Positions 38,063-45,312 of a DNA stretch of 64,000 bases are shown piece after piece. Source of the stretch: Myxococcales bacterium (GTDB taxonomy: Bacteria > Myxococcota > Myxococcia > Myxococcales > Anaeromyxobacteraceae); assembly GCA_021806645.1 (NCBI GenBank), contig JAJZQX010000006.1:62001-126000 (forward strand), written 5' to 3'. The notes beneath the pieces were generated by a model, which was not told the origin of the DNA, ran no database searches, and saw only the letters and a program-made list of their open reading frames with translations. The position numbers and the translations under genes are program-made. Position 1 is the first letter of the stretch. Every line of letters begins with the position of its first letter.

Positions 38063-39175
38063 ATGCCAGCCGTCGCGCTCGCCGCCCTCACCGCGCTCAC
38101 CCTCGCCTTCGACCCGAGGTCGCAGCTCTCCACGCTGGAGCGGCGGCGCGAGGCCGAGGCGACCGCGGCGCGGCTGCTGGCCGACCAGGAGCGGTCGGTC
38201 TTCGACGAGCTGCGGCTGGCCGAGGAGGCGGTGGGGCGCGCGCAGCAGGACCTGGCCCGCGTCGAGCAGGCGCGGAACGCCGCCGAGCGGGCGCTGGCCG
38301 AGGCAGCTGCCGCGGAGGGGGAGGCCTCGGGGCGCTTGAACGCGCTCCTCGACGAGCTGCGTCCCCGGCTGGCGGCGCGGGCCCGGATGGGGCGGGCCGG
38401 CGAGCTGGCCGTGCTGCTCTCGGCGCCGTCACTCTCCGAGCTGGTGAAGCGGCGCAACCTCCTCGATCGGGTCTTGCGGCGCGACGCGGTGCTGGTCGCC
38501 GGGGCCCGCGACGCCTGGGCCGGGCGGGAGCGGGCCCGCGCCGGGCGGAAGGCGGAGGCGGCGCGGCTGGCCGGGGCGGCCGCGTCGCTCACCGAGCTGC
38601 GCGAGCAGGCCCGGGCGCGGCGCGAGGAGCGGGAGACGCTGCTGGCGGCGCTGCGGACGGCGCGTGGGTTCCACGAGCGCGCCGCCGCCGAGGCGGCCGC
38701 GCAGGCCCGGGCGCTGGCCGTCTTCGTCGCCACGCTGCCGGCGCGTGGTGAGGCGTGGATCGCGGGCGGCCACTTCGCCTCGCGCAAGGGGAAGCTCCAC
38801 CTCCCCTCGCCGGGGACCGTCACCGTCGGCTTCGGCAAGGTGGTCAACCCCAGGTTCAACACGGTGACCGTGCAGCACGGGCTCGACGTCGAGGCGCCGG
38901 CGGGCGCGCCGGTGGTGGCGGTGGCACCGGGGCGGGTGGTTCACGCCGGCTGGTTCAAGGGCTACGGCAACCTGCTCATCGTGGACCACGGGGACGGCTA
39001 CCACACCCTGATGGCCCACCTGGCCTCGATGCGGACGGCCATGGGCGAGGAGGTGGAGACCGGCGACGTGCTGGGGACCGTGGGCGACTCCGGGTCGCTG
39101 AAGGGGCCCTACCTCTACTTCGAGCTGCGCGAGAAGGGGCGGCCGGTCGACCCGCGCCCGTGGCTGGCGAACTAG
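38063..39175 (+). CDS. EnvC-like factor with degenerate LytM domain
   Basis: The product is 370 residues: a short signal-like N terminus, a long Ala/Arg/Glu-rich coiled coil (about 20-225) and a LytM/M23 domain (about 245-370). Metal ligands are lost. The usual HxxxD motif reads Q271-H-G-L-D275, with Gln in the place of His, and the usual HLHF reads Y350-L-Y-F353. E. coli EnvC likewise has LYFE and activates amidases instead of cutting wall itself. With ftsEX directly upstream, this should be the EnvC-type hydrolase activator. Its amidase partner is not in the window. The stop codon lies inside an 18-bp inverted repeat arm. Confidence 0.88.
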   Translation: MPAVALAALTALTLAFDPRSQLSTLERRREAEATAARLLADQERSVFDELRLAEEAVGRAQQDLARVEQARNAAERALAEAAAAEGEASGRLNALLDELRPRLAARARMGRAGELAVLLSAPSLSELVKRRNLLDRVLRRDAVLVAGARDAWAGRERARAGRKAEAARLAGAAASLTELREQARARREERETLLAALRTARGFHERAAAEAAAQARALAVFVATLPARGEAWIAGGHFASRKGKLHLPSPGTVTVGFGKVVNPRFNTVTVQHGLDVEAPAGAPVVAVAPGRVVHAGWFKGYGNLLIVDHGDGYHTLMAHLASMRTAMGEEVETGDVLGTVGDSGSLKGPYLYFELREKGRPVDPRPWLAN

Positions 39176-39353
39176 AGCGCATCCCATGACCCCCGGTCCG
39201 CTGCGGCAAACGATGCCGGCATTCGCGTGGCAGCCTCCTCCCTGCGCTGCTCAGCGGGTCATCAGCACGCCTCCGCTGCTCGGTCGTCGGGTGCCCCGCT
39301 CGGTGCTCGGCCTCGCTCGCCTCGCGACGGCCGGAGGTCATGGGATGCGCTCT
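39174..39353. repeat. 180-bp element with perfect 18-bp inverted ends
   Basis: The 18 bases at 39174-39191 (AGAGCGCATCCCATGACC) are the exact reverse complement of 39336-39353, with 144 bases between. Pairing can extend 5-6 bases further inward with one mismatch. The inside holds a perfect ATGCCGGCAT palindrome (39213-39222) and no credible gene. The left arm includes the last two bases of the envC-like stop codon; the right arm ends 10 bases before the predicted ctpA -10. No target-site duplication is visible. It has the form of a MITE-like or interspersed palindromic element, or a giant terminator/attenuator. Confidence 0.7.
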
Positions 39354-39363
39354 GCCATCGGGC

Positions 39364-39369
39364 TACACT
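39364..39369 (+). promoter_or_regulatory. Predicted -10 of ctpA
   Basis: TACACT ends 6 bases before the ATG at 39376. The -35 would fall at about 39340-39346, inside the right arm of the inverted-repeat element, and is not a good match. No ribosome site is present between -10 and ATG. Confidence 0.4.
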
Positions 39370-39375
39370 GCCGGG

Positions 39376-40686
39376 ATGCGCACCAAGCTCGTCCGGGGCC
39401 TCCTCGCCGCGCTGCCCGTCGCCGCCGCCTTCCTGGCGGGGCTCTCCCTCGATCACGTCGCGCTCGCGGCCAGGAAGCCCGACCGTTACCGCCCGCTCGA
39501 CACCTTCGCGGCCGTGCTCGCCCACGTCGAGAACAGCTACGTCGAGGAGGTGAACCAGCAGGAGCTGGTCTACGGGGCCATCGACGGGATGATGGGCCGG
39601 CTCGATCCGCACTCGGTGTTCATGCGCCCGGAGCTCTTCAAGGCGCTGCGTGACGAGACCAGCGGCGAGTTCGACGGACTCGGGCTGGAGCTGACCATCC
39701 AGGACGACCAGCTGGTGGTGATCTCGCCGATGGCCGACTCGCCCGGCGAGCGGGCCGGCCTGCTCCCCGGGGACCGGCTCGTCTCCATCGACGGCACCTC
39801 TACCCGCGACATGACGCTGGTGGAGGCCGGACGCCGGCAGAAGGGGCCGCCCGGCAGCAAGGTGGTGCTGGAGGTGATGCGAGACGGCTTCACGGCGCCA
39901 CAGCGGCTGACGTTGCTGCGCGACCGGATCCGGCTGCAGAGCGTGGAGTGGCGTGTCCTCGACGCCCCGCGGCGGTATGCCTATGTCCGGATCAAGGGCT
40001 TCCAGGATCGGACGGACCGATCGCTGCGCAAGGCGCTCGACGACGCCCGCGCCGCGGTGAAGGGCGACCTGCGCGGGCTGGTGCTCGACCTGCGCAATGA
40101 CCCGGGCGGCCTGCTCGACCAGGCGGTGCGCGTGGCCGACGCCTTTCTTTCCAGCGGGATCATCGTCACCACCGAGGGGCGAGACCGGCGCACCGTCGAG
40201 GTTGAGAAGGCGCACGAGAAGGAGACCGAGCCCAACTACCCGCTCATCGTGCTGGTCAACAAGGGAACGGCCAGCGCCAGCGAGATCGTGGCCGGCGCGC
40301 TGCAAGACCACCGGCGGGCCGTGGTGATGGGGACGCAGACCTTCGGAAAGGGCTCCGTCCAGGCGATCATCGACCTGGATGGGGGCGCGGGCCTGAAGCT
40401 CACGGTGGCCCGGTACTACACGCCGCGCCACCGCTCCATCCAGGAGCTGGGGATCACGCCCGACGTGATGGTGGCCGGCGCCGCGCCGCCGCTGCGCGAA
40501 GACGGGGTGGCCGAGAAGGACCTGAAACGTCACCTGCGCCATGACGCCGGCGAGCGGTCGAAGCCGCCGGCGAAAGGCGCCGGCGAGGACTACCAGCTGC
40601 GGACGGCGCTCGACTACCTGAGGGCGGTAGACATCTTCACGGGCGCCGACCAGGGGCCGGTCGGTCCGGCCCAGCCGGGGCGGTAG
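39376..40686 (+). CDS. CtpA-type carboxyl-terminal processing protease (S41)
   Basis: The product is 436 residues with an N-terminal signal or anchor (about 6-30). A PDZ domain lies at about 90-170 (GEFDGLGLELTIQDDQLVV, ERAGLLPGDRLVSIDG) and the S41 catalytic core carries Ser300 in NKGTASASEIVAGAL and Lys325 in TFGKGSVQ. Such periplasmic proteases trim or degrade wall hydrolases and lipoproteins, and the position next to ftsEX-envC fits that. ATG at 39376 gives a proper signal; ATG 39340 upstream would put the start inside the inverted repeat. The C-terminal tail after about residue 385 is charged and Pro-rich. Confidence 0.93.
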   Translation: MRTKLVRGLLAALPVAAAFLAGLSLDHVALAARKPDRYRPLDTFAAVLAHVENSYVEEVNQQELVYGAIDGMMGRLDPHSVFMRPELFKALRDETSGEFDGLGLELTIQDDQLVVISPMADSPGERAGLLPGDRLVSIDGTSTRDMTLVEAGRRQKGPPGSKVVLEVMRDGFTAPQRLTLLRDRIRLQSVEWRVLDAPRRYAYVRIKGFQDRTDRSLRKALDDARAAVKGDLRGLVLDLRNDPGGLLDQAVRVADAFLSSGIIVTTEGRDRRTVEVEKAHEKETEPNYPLIVLVNKGTASASEIVAGALQDHRRAVVMGTQTFGKGSVQAIIDLDGGAGLKLTVARYYTPRHRSIQELGITPDVMVAGAAPPLREDGVAEKDLKRHLRHDAGERSKPPAKGAGEDYQLRTALDYLRAVDIFTGADQGPVGPAQPGR

Positions 40687-40849
40687 CGGGCCAGCCGCGT
40701 CGGCTCGAACCCCGGATCGGGTGCGGCTCGGCGAGCGGGCAGAGCCCGGCTCGGGGTGCCCGCGTTACGGTCACTCCGGGCGGGGCCACCGTTCTCGTCC
40801 AGCCGGGCATCGGCGACGAAAACAGGAACAATGTCGCCTGGTTGACCGG

Positions 40850-40877
40850 TTGACTTTTCAGTCTGGATGAGTAAAGT
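40850..40877 (+). promoter_or_regulatory. Promoter and structured leader of the GT2 gene
   Basis: TTGACT (40850-40855) and TAAAGT (40872-40877) are 16 bases apart, giving an untranslated leader of about 97 bases before the ATG at 40982. The leader contains an imperfect GGCCTCGG/CCGAAGCC pairing near 40884-40916 with an alternative GCCC-GAA-GGGC hairpin inside it. The segment 40687-40849 upstream shows nothing recognisable. Confidence 0.5.
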
Positions 40878-40981
40878 ACGCGCGGCCTCGGTCTTGCTGC
40901 CCGAAGGGCCGAAGCCACAACCAACCGCACTTCGATTGAGCTGGAAGGCCGCGGCGGCGAGCCAACCCGCATGGGTCATCA

Positions 40982-42493
40982 ATGAGTTCTCTGGAGTTGT
41001 CGGTCTTCATCGCCTACTCGCTGTTGCTGCTGGTGCTCTCCATCTACGGCTCCCACCGGATCCGGATGGCCTACCTGCACTACCGGCACAAGTACCGGCT
41101 GCCGACGCCGGCCGGACGGTTCGCGGAGCTGCCGAGCGTCACCATCCAGCTGCCGATGTTCAACGAGCTCTGCGTCGCCGAGCGGATCATCGACTCCGCC
41201 TGCGCCCTCGAGTATCCGCGCGAGAAGCTCGAGCTCCAGGTGCTCGACGACTCGACCGACGAGACCCAGGGGATCGCGCGAGCCGCCGTGGAGCGCTGGA
41301 AGGCCAGGGGCATCGACATCGTCTACCTCCACCGCGTCAACCGGCAGGGCTTCAAGGCCGGGGCGCTCGAGCACGGCCTCACCACCGCCAAGGGCGAGTT
41401 CGTGGCCGTCTTCGACGCCGACTTCCTGCCGCCCGCCAACTACCTGCTCCGCTCCATCCACCACTTCACCGACCCCAAGGTCGCGGTGGTGCAGGCGCGC
41501 TGGGGCCACATCAACCGCGACCACTCGCTGCTGACCCGGGCCCAGGCCATCTTCCTCGACGGCCACTTCATGGTGGAGCACTCGGCTCGCAGCCGCTCCG
41601 GCCGCTTCTTCAACTTCAACGGCACCGCCGGCATGTGGCGCCGCGCCGCCATCGTCGACGGCGGCGGCTGGCAGCACGACACGCTCACCGAGGATCTCGA
41701 CCTCTCCTACCGGACGCAGGTGAAGGGCTGGCGCTTCGTCTTCCTGCCCGACGTGGTGGCGCCCGCCGAGCTGCCCGAGGACATGAACGCCTTCAAGGCG
41801 CAGCAGCACCGCTGGGCCAAGGGCTCGATCCAGGTTGCGCTGAAGCTCTGGCCGATGCTGCGAAAGGCCGGCCTGCCGCCCGAGCAGAAGAAGGAGGCCT
41901 TCTTCCACCTGACGGCCAACATCGCCTGGGTGGTGATGATCCCCCTCTCCATCCTGCTGCCGGTCTCCTGCGTGGTGCGCGTCTCACACGGCTGGTTCGA
42001 GGTGCTGCTGGTAGACCTGCCCTTCTCGGTGCTGGCCACGCTCTCGGTGATGATGTTCTACGCCATCAGCCAGGCCGAGCAGGGCGCGTCGTGGTGGCAA
42101 CGGGTCAAGCACCTGCCCTTCGTGATGGCGCTCGGCATCGGCCTCTCGGTGAACAACGCCCGGGCCGTCATCGAGGCGCTGATGGGCTACGAGACCGGCT
42201 TCGTCCGCACGCCGAAGGCCGGGGTGGGTGGGGCCGCGGCCAGGAAGGCCTCGCGCGGCGCCTACCGGGCCATGGCCACCTTCCAGCCGCTGGTCGAGCT
42301 GGCGCTTGCGGCGTACATGACCTACGGCATCGCCTACCTGATCGAGCGCGAGGTCTACTACTCGATCCCGTTCCTGGTGCTCTTCCAGGTCGGCTTCGGC
42401 TACGTGGCGCTCACCTCGATCTACGAGGGGCTGCGCGGCACGGTCATCCGCTGGGTCCGCGTCTTCACGCCGGTCGCGAGCGCTCCGCCCTAG
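40982..42493 (+). CDS. Cellulose-synthase-like GT2 glycosyltransferase
   Basis: The product is 503 residues. One N-terminal membrane helix (about 5-25) precedes a GT2 catalytic domain with the processive-enzyme motifs: DDSTDET, FDADFLP (DxD), TEDLDLS and QQHRW (the QxxRW motif). Four or more C-terminal helices follow from about residue 315. This set defines membrane beta-glycan synthases such as CslA-like or curdlan/cellulose-type enzymes. The product sugar cannot be read from sequence, and no PilZ domain or BcsB-like partner is next to it. No ribosome site precedes the ATG. It may contribute to extracellular matrix. Confidence 0.9.
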   Translation: MSSLELSVFIAYSLLLLVLSIYGSHRIRMAYLHYRHKYRLPTPAGRFAELPSVTIQLPMFNELCVAERIIDSACALEYPREKLELQVLDDSTDETQGIARAAVERWKARGIDIVYLHRVNRQGFKAGALEHGLTTAKGEFVAVFDADFLPPANYLLRSIHHFTDPKVAVVQARWGHINRDHSLLTRAQAIFLDGHFMVEHSARSRSGRFFNFNGTAGMWRRAAIVDGGGWQHDTLTEDLDLSYRTQVKGWRFVFLPDVVAPAELPEDMNAFKAQQHRWAKGSIQVALKLWPMLRKAGLPPEQKKEAFFHLTANIAWVVMIPLSILLPVSCVVRVSHGWFEVLLVDLPFSVLATLSVMMFYAISQAEQGASWWQRVKHLPFVMALGIGLSVNNARAVIEALMGYETGFVRTPKAGVGGAAARKASRGAYRAMATFQPLVELALAAYMTYGIAYLIEREVYYSIPFLVLFQVGFGYVALTSIYEGLRGTVIRWVRVFTPVASAPP

Positions 42494-42564
42494 GAGCATT
42501 CCGGAGGGGGCCCAGGCGCGACGCTCCCGGTCCCTGGTGTATTCCGGCGGCGGACCGCTGCGCC

Positions 42565-43086
42565 TCAACCGCGCAGCGGCAGCGGCTTCTCGTACACGGT
42601 GACGCCGCCGTCGAGGCGGCCCACCGCGGCGAAGCCGAGCCGAGCCCAGAACCCCTCCACCTCCCGGTTCTCGTCGGTCACCGAGAGCCGCAAGGTTCCG
42701 CAGCCGGCCTCGACCAGCGCCGCCTCCAGCGCCGCCACCGCCTCGCGCCCCAGCCCCTGGCCCTGCAGCGCCTCGCGCACCAGCAGGAGGCCGAGGTGGG
42801 CCGTCCCGGGCTCGGGCTGGTCGAGCCAGAGATCGAGCAGCGCGGCCGGCGCACCGCCACGCCGGAGCGTGAAGAGGTAGACCCGCCGGAGTGGGTCACC
42901 CTCGGTCTCCTCGATCAGCCGGGCCGCGTCATCCCCGCCGGCCGGCTCCCCGTCGCCGCGGGCGAAGTAGTCGGGACACCCGTCCAGGCAGGCCTGCAGC
43001 GCGGCCAGCGCCGGGCGCGTCGCCTCGACCACGGTGAGCCGGGCGGTGGCCGACAGCGTGGGGGCGGGGGCGGTGAAGGTGTCCAC
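42565..43086 (-). CDS. GNAT-family acetyltransferase
   Basis: The product is 173 residues. The acetyl-CoA binding loop is LLLVREALQGQGLGREAVAALE, followed by TLRLSVTDENREVEGFWARLGF, the typical C-terminal half of the GNAT fold. The substrate is unknown. GTG at 43086 is 4 bases after the HAD gene stop, so it is the third gene of the ftsY-HAD-GNAT unit. It converges on the GT2 gene with 71 bases between. Confidence 0.88.
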   Translation of the reverse strand: MDTFTAPAPTLSATARLTVVEATRPALAALQACLDGCPDYFARGDGEPAGGDDAARLIEETEGDPLRRVYLFTLRRGGAPAALLDLWLDQPEPGTAHLGLLLVREALQGQGLGREAVAALEAALVEAGCGTLRLSVTDENREVEGFWARLGFAAVGRLDGGVTVYEKPLPLRG

Positions 43087-43090
43087 CGCG

Positions 43091-43804
43091 TCAGTCCTCG
43101 GATTCGAGCCCGAGCAGGCGGCGGGCGTCGGGGTGCTCGAGCGACTCGGCCACCGCGTCCGGTCGGCAAGCGCGGAGCGCCGCGACGTCCGAGTTCCCGG
43201 TGGCCACGCAGAGCACGGCGCAGCCCACCTCGCGGGCGGCCAGCACGTCGCGCGGCGTGTCGCCGATGATCAGCACGTCGGCGGGGGCGACGGCGCGTCC
43301 CAGCGCCGCCGACACCCGGCTGACGGCCGCGGCCACCAGCCGGGCCCGCGCCTCGCCGTCCTCGGCGAAGCCGTGCATGCCGGACGGCGACCAGTCGAAG
43401 TAGTCCTCCAGCCCGGCGTGGCGGAGCTTGAGCTGGGCGCCGAGGGCGAGGTTGCCGGTGCAGAGGCCGACCGCGTCACCGCGGGCCTGGAGCGTGCCCA
43501 GCGTGGTGGCCGCGCCGGGCAGGACGCGAAAGCCGGGGGAAGCGAGTTCGCCCGGCAGGTGCTCGAGGTAACGGACCAGGATGGCGTCGGCTAGCGCCGT
43601 GTCGAAGCCGCGGCTCGAGAGGGCCAGGGCCTCGCGCACGATCATCCGGTCGGTCATGCCGTCGAACTTCATGGCGGCGACCGGCTCGGCCACCGGGCCG
43701 ACCAGGTCCTCCATGGCCCTGGTGAAGGCGCGGCGGCCGGCGCCGCCGGCGCGCAGCAGCGTGCCGTCGATGTCGAAGAGGTAGGCGGCGAAAGGAGAGC
43801 TCAC
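43091..43804 (-). CDS. HAD-family hydrolase, phosphoglycolate phosphatase-like
   Basis: The product is 237 residues. Motif I is LFDIDGTLL, with nucleophile and acid/base aspartates. The cap covers about 20-90, motif II is the threonine in LCTGN, and motif IV is IIGDTPRDVLAA. It is closest in character to Gph/PGP-type phosphatases, but substrate is not predictable. The GTG start at 43804 overlaps the ftsY stop (GTGA); the open frame beyond it is a shadow within ftsY. Confidence 0.87.
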   Translation of the reverse strand: MSSPFAAYLFDIDGTLLRAGGAGRRAFTRAMEDLVGPVAEPVAAMKFDGMTDRMIVREALALSSRGFDTALADAILVRYLEHLPGELASPGFRVLPGAATTLGTLQARGDAVGLCTGNLALGAQLKLRHAGLEDYFDWSPSGMHGFAEDGEARARLVAAAVSRVSAALGRAVAPADVLIIGDTPRDVLAAREVGCAVLCVATGNSDVAALRACRPDAVAESLEHPDARRLLGLESED

Positions 43805-45180
43805 TCGAAGAGCGCCTCCACGAACTCGTCCGGGGAGAAGGCGCGCAGGTCGGGGACCGCCTCGCCCACGCCGACCCAGCGCACCGGCAGCCTCAGCTCG
43901 TCGCAGATGCCGATGACCACGCCGCCCTTGGCGGTACCGTCGAGCTTGGTGAGCACCAGCCCGGTCACTTGCAGCGCCTCGTGGAACTGCCGGGCCTGGG
44001 CGATGGCGTTCTGGCCGCTGGTGGAGTCGAGCACCAGCAGCACCTCGTGCGGCGCGCCCGGCGCGGCCTTGCCGAGGACCCGCTTGACCTTCTTCAGCTC
44101 TTCCATGAGCGGCGCCTTGGTGTGGAGCCGGCCGGCGGTGTCGCAGATCACGACGTCGGCCTTCAGGGCCACGCCCTGCCGCACCGCCTCGAAGCAGACG
44201 CTGGCGGGATCGGAGCCGTCCTTGCCGCGGATCACCGGCGCGCCCACCCGCCCGGCCCAGATCTCGAGCTGCTCGCCGGCGGCGGCGCGAAAGGTGTCGC
44301 CGGCGCCGAGCACCACCGAGTGGCCGGCCGCCCGCAGCTTGGCGGCCAGCTTGCCGACGGTGGTGGTCTTGCCCGAGCCGTTGACGCCCACCACCATCAC
44401 CACCCACGGCCGGACCGCGCCGGGCCCGAAGGGCGCCAGCGCGGCGGCGGCGCCGTCGAGCGAGAGGATGCGGGTGATCTCGGCGCGGAGCGCCTGCCTG
44501 AGCTGGGCCGGGTCGGCCAGCGCCTTGGCGCGGACCCTGCCGCGCACCGCCTCGAGCAGGGCGGTGGCGGTCTTGACGCCGATGTCGGCGGTGAAGAGCA
44601 GCTCCTCGAGGTCGGCCAGCACCGTGTCGTCGATGGCCCGGCCGCTGCCGAGCAGGCCGTCGAGCCGGGCCATGAAGCCGCCGCGGGTCTTGGCCAGCCC
44701 GGCGGAGAGGGTCTTGCCGGCCTCGGCCTGGGCCTTCTCCAGCTGGGAGGCCTGCTCGGCGAGCCGCGCCGTCTCGGCCTCGGCGGCGGCGCGCTCCGCC
44801 TCCTCGCCGGCGCGGCGCTCGGCCGCCTCGCGCTCCAGCCGCCTGCGCTCCTTCTCGAGCCGCTCCTGCTCCTTCTTCCGCCGGTAGGCCTCCTTGCGCG
44901 CCTCTTCGTCCAGGCCGGAAGCCGGAGCGGAGGGGGCGGGGCGCGGAGGAGCCGAAGCGCCGGCGGGCGCGGCCGCGGCGGGCGGGGGCGCCTGGCCGGC
45001 CGGCGCGTCCGGCCTGGCCTGGCCGGCGGGTCGGGTGTCGTCGGCGCTGGGCGCGTCGCGCCGGTTGCGCCGCAGCACCCGGACTCCGGCGGCGGCCAGG
45101 AGGAGCACGACGGCGGCGACGAGGGCGACGAGGGCGACGCCGTCGGCGTCATTCGCGGTGAGGGCGAGCGGGGGAATCAC
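43801..45180 (-). CDS. ftsY: FtsY, signal recognition particle receptor
   Basis: The product is 459 residues. An N-terminal membrane helix (about 14-35, [21 protein letters not shown]), a Pro/Ala-rich and then highly charged coiled segment (about 40-155), and the NG GTPase domain (about 160-459). GTPase motifs are [21 protein letters not shown] and [10 protein letters not shown]. It receives SRP-ribosome complexes at the membrane. A real membrane anchor as seen here is less common than the peripheral acidic domain of E. coli. GTG at 45180 has GGAG about 9 bases upstream. Confidence 0.95.
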   Translation of the reverse strand: MIPPLALTANDADGVALVALVAAVVLLLAAAGVRVLRRNRRDAPSADDTRPAGQARPDAPAGQAPPPAAAAPAGASAPPRPAPSAPASGLDEEARKEAYRRKKEQERLEKERRRLEREAAERRAGEEAERAAAEAETARLAEQASQLEKAQAEAGKTLSAGLAKTRGGFMARLDGLLGSGRAIDDTVLADLEELLFTADIGVKTATALLEAVRGRVRAKALADPAQLRQALRAEITRILSLDGAAAALAPFGPGAVRPWVVMVVGVNGSGKTTTVGKLAAKLRAAGHSVVLGAGDTFRAAAGEQLEIWAGRVGAPVIRGKDGSDPASVCFEAVRQGVALKADVVICDTAGRLHTKAPLMEELKKVKRVLGKAAPGAPHEVLLVLDSTSGQNAIAQARQFHEALQVTGLVLTKLDGTAKGGVVIGICDELRLPVRWVGVGEAVPDLRAFSPDEFVEALFE

Positions 45181-45215
45181 GGTGCGGGCTCCGGGGAACA
45201 GCTCGGGCCGCCGAG

Positions 45216-45245
45216 GATATAGGTCCCCCGGCGCGGGGGTGTCAA
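45216..45245 (-). promoter_or_regulatory. Near-consensus promoter of the ftsY unit
   Basis: On the minus strand, TTGACA (45245-45240) and TATATC (45221-45216) are 18 bases apart; CTATAT at 17 bases is an equally good reading. This is the best sigma-70-type match in the window and shows that ftsY is transcribed separately from smc. The leader to the GTG is about 30 bases. Confidence 0.7.
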
Positions 45246-45312
45246 CGCGCCCAAGCGGACGCTCGCCTGCCAGGACGGCCGTTCCCGGGCCCGGGGAGGC
45301 GCCCCGCGTGCG

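Noticed and set aside
40878-40981. Cyclic di-GMP (GEMM) riboswitch in the GT2 leader
   Set aside because: The conserved GEMM core segments could not be found; only ordinary hairpin potential is visible.
45284-45295. Perfect 12-bp palindrome CCCGGGCCCGGG between smc and ftsY
   Set aside because: It has no loop, so it is not a good hairpin, and such G/C palindromes are expected by chance at this composition.
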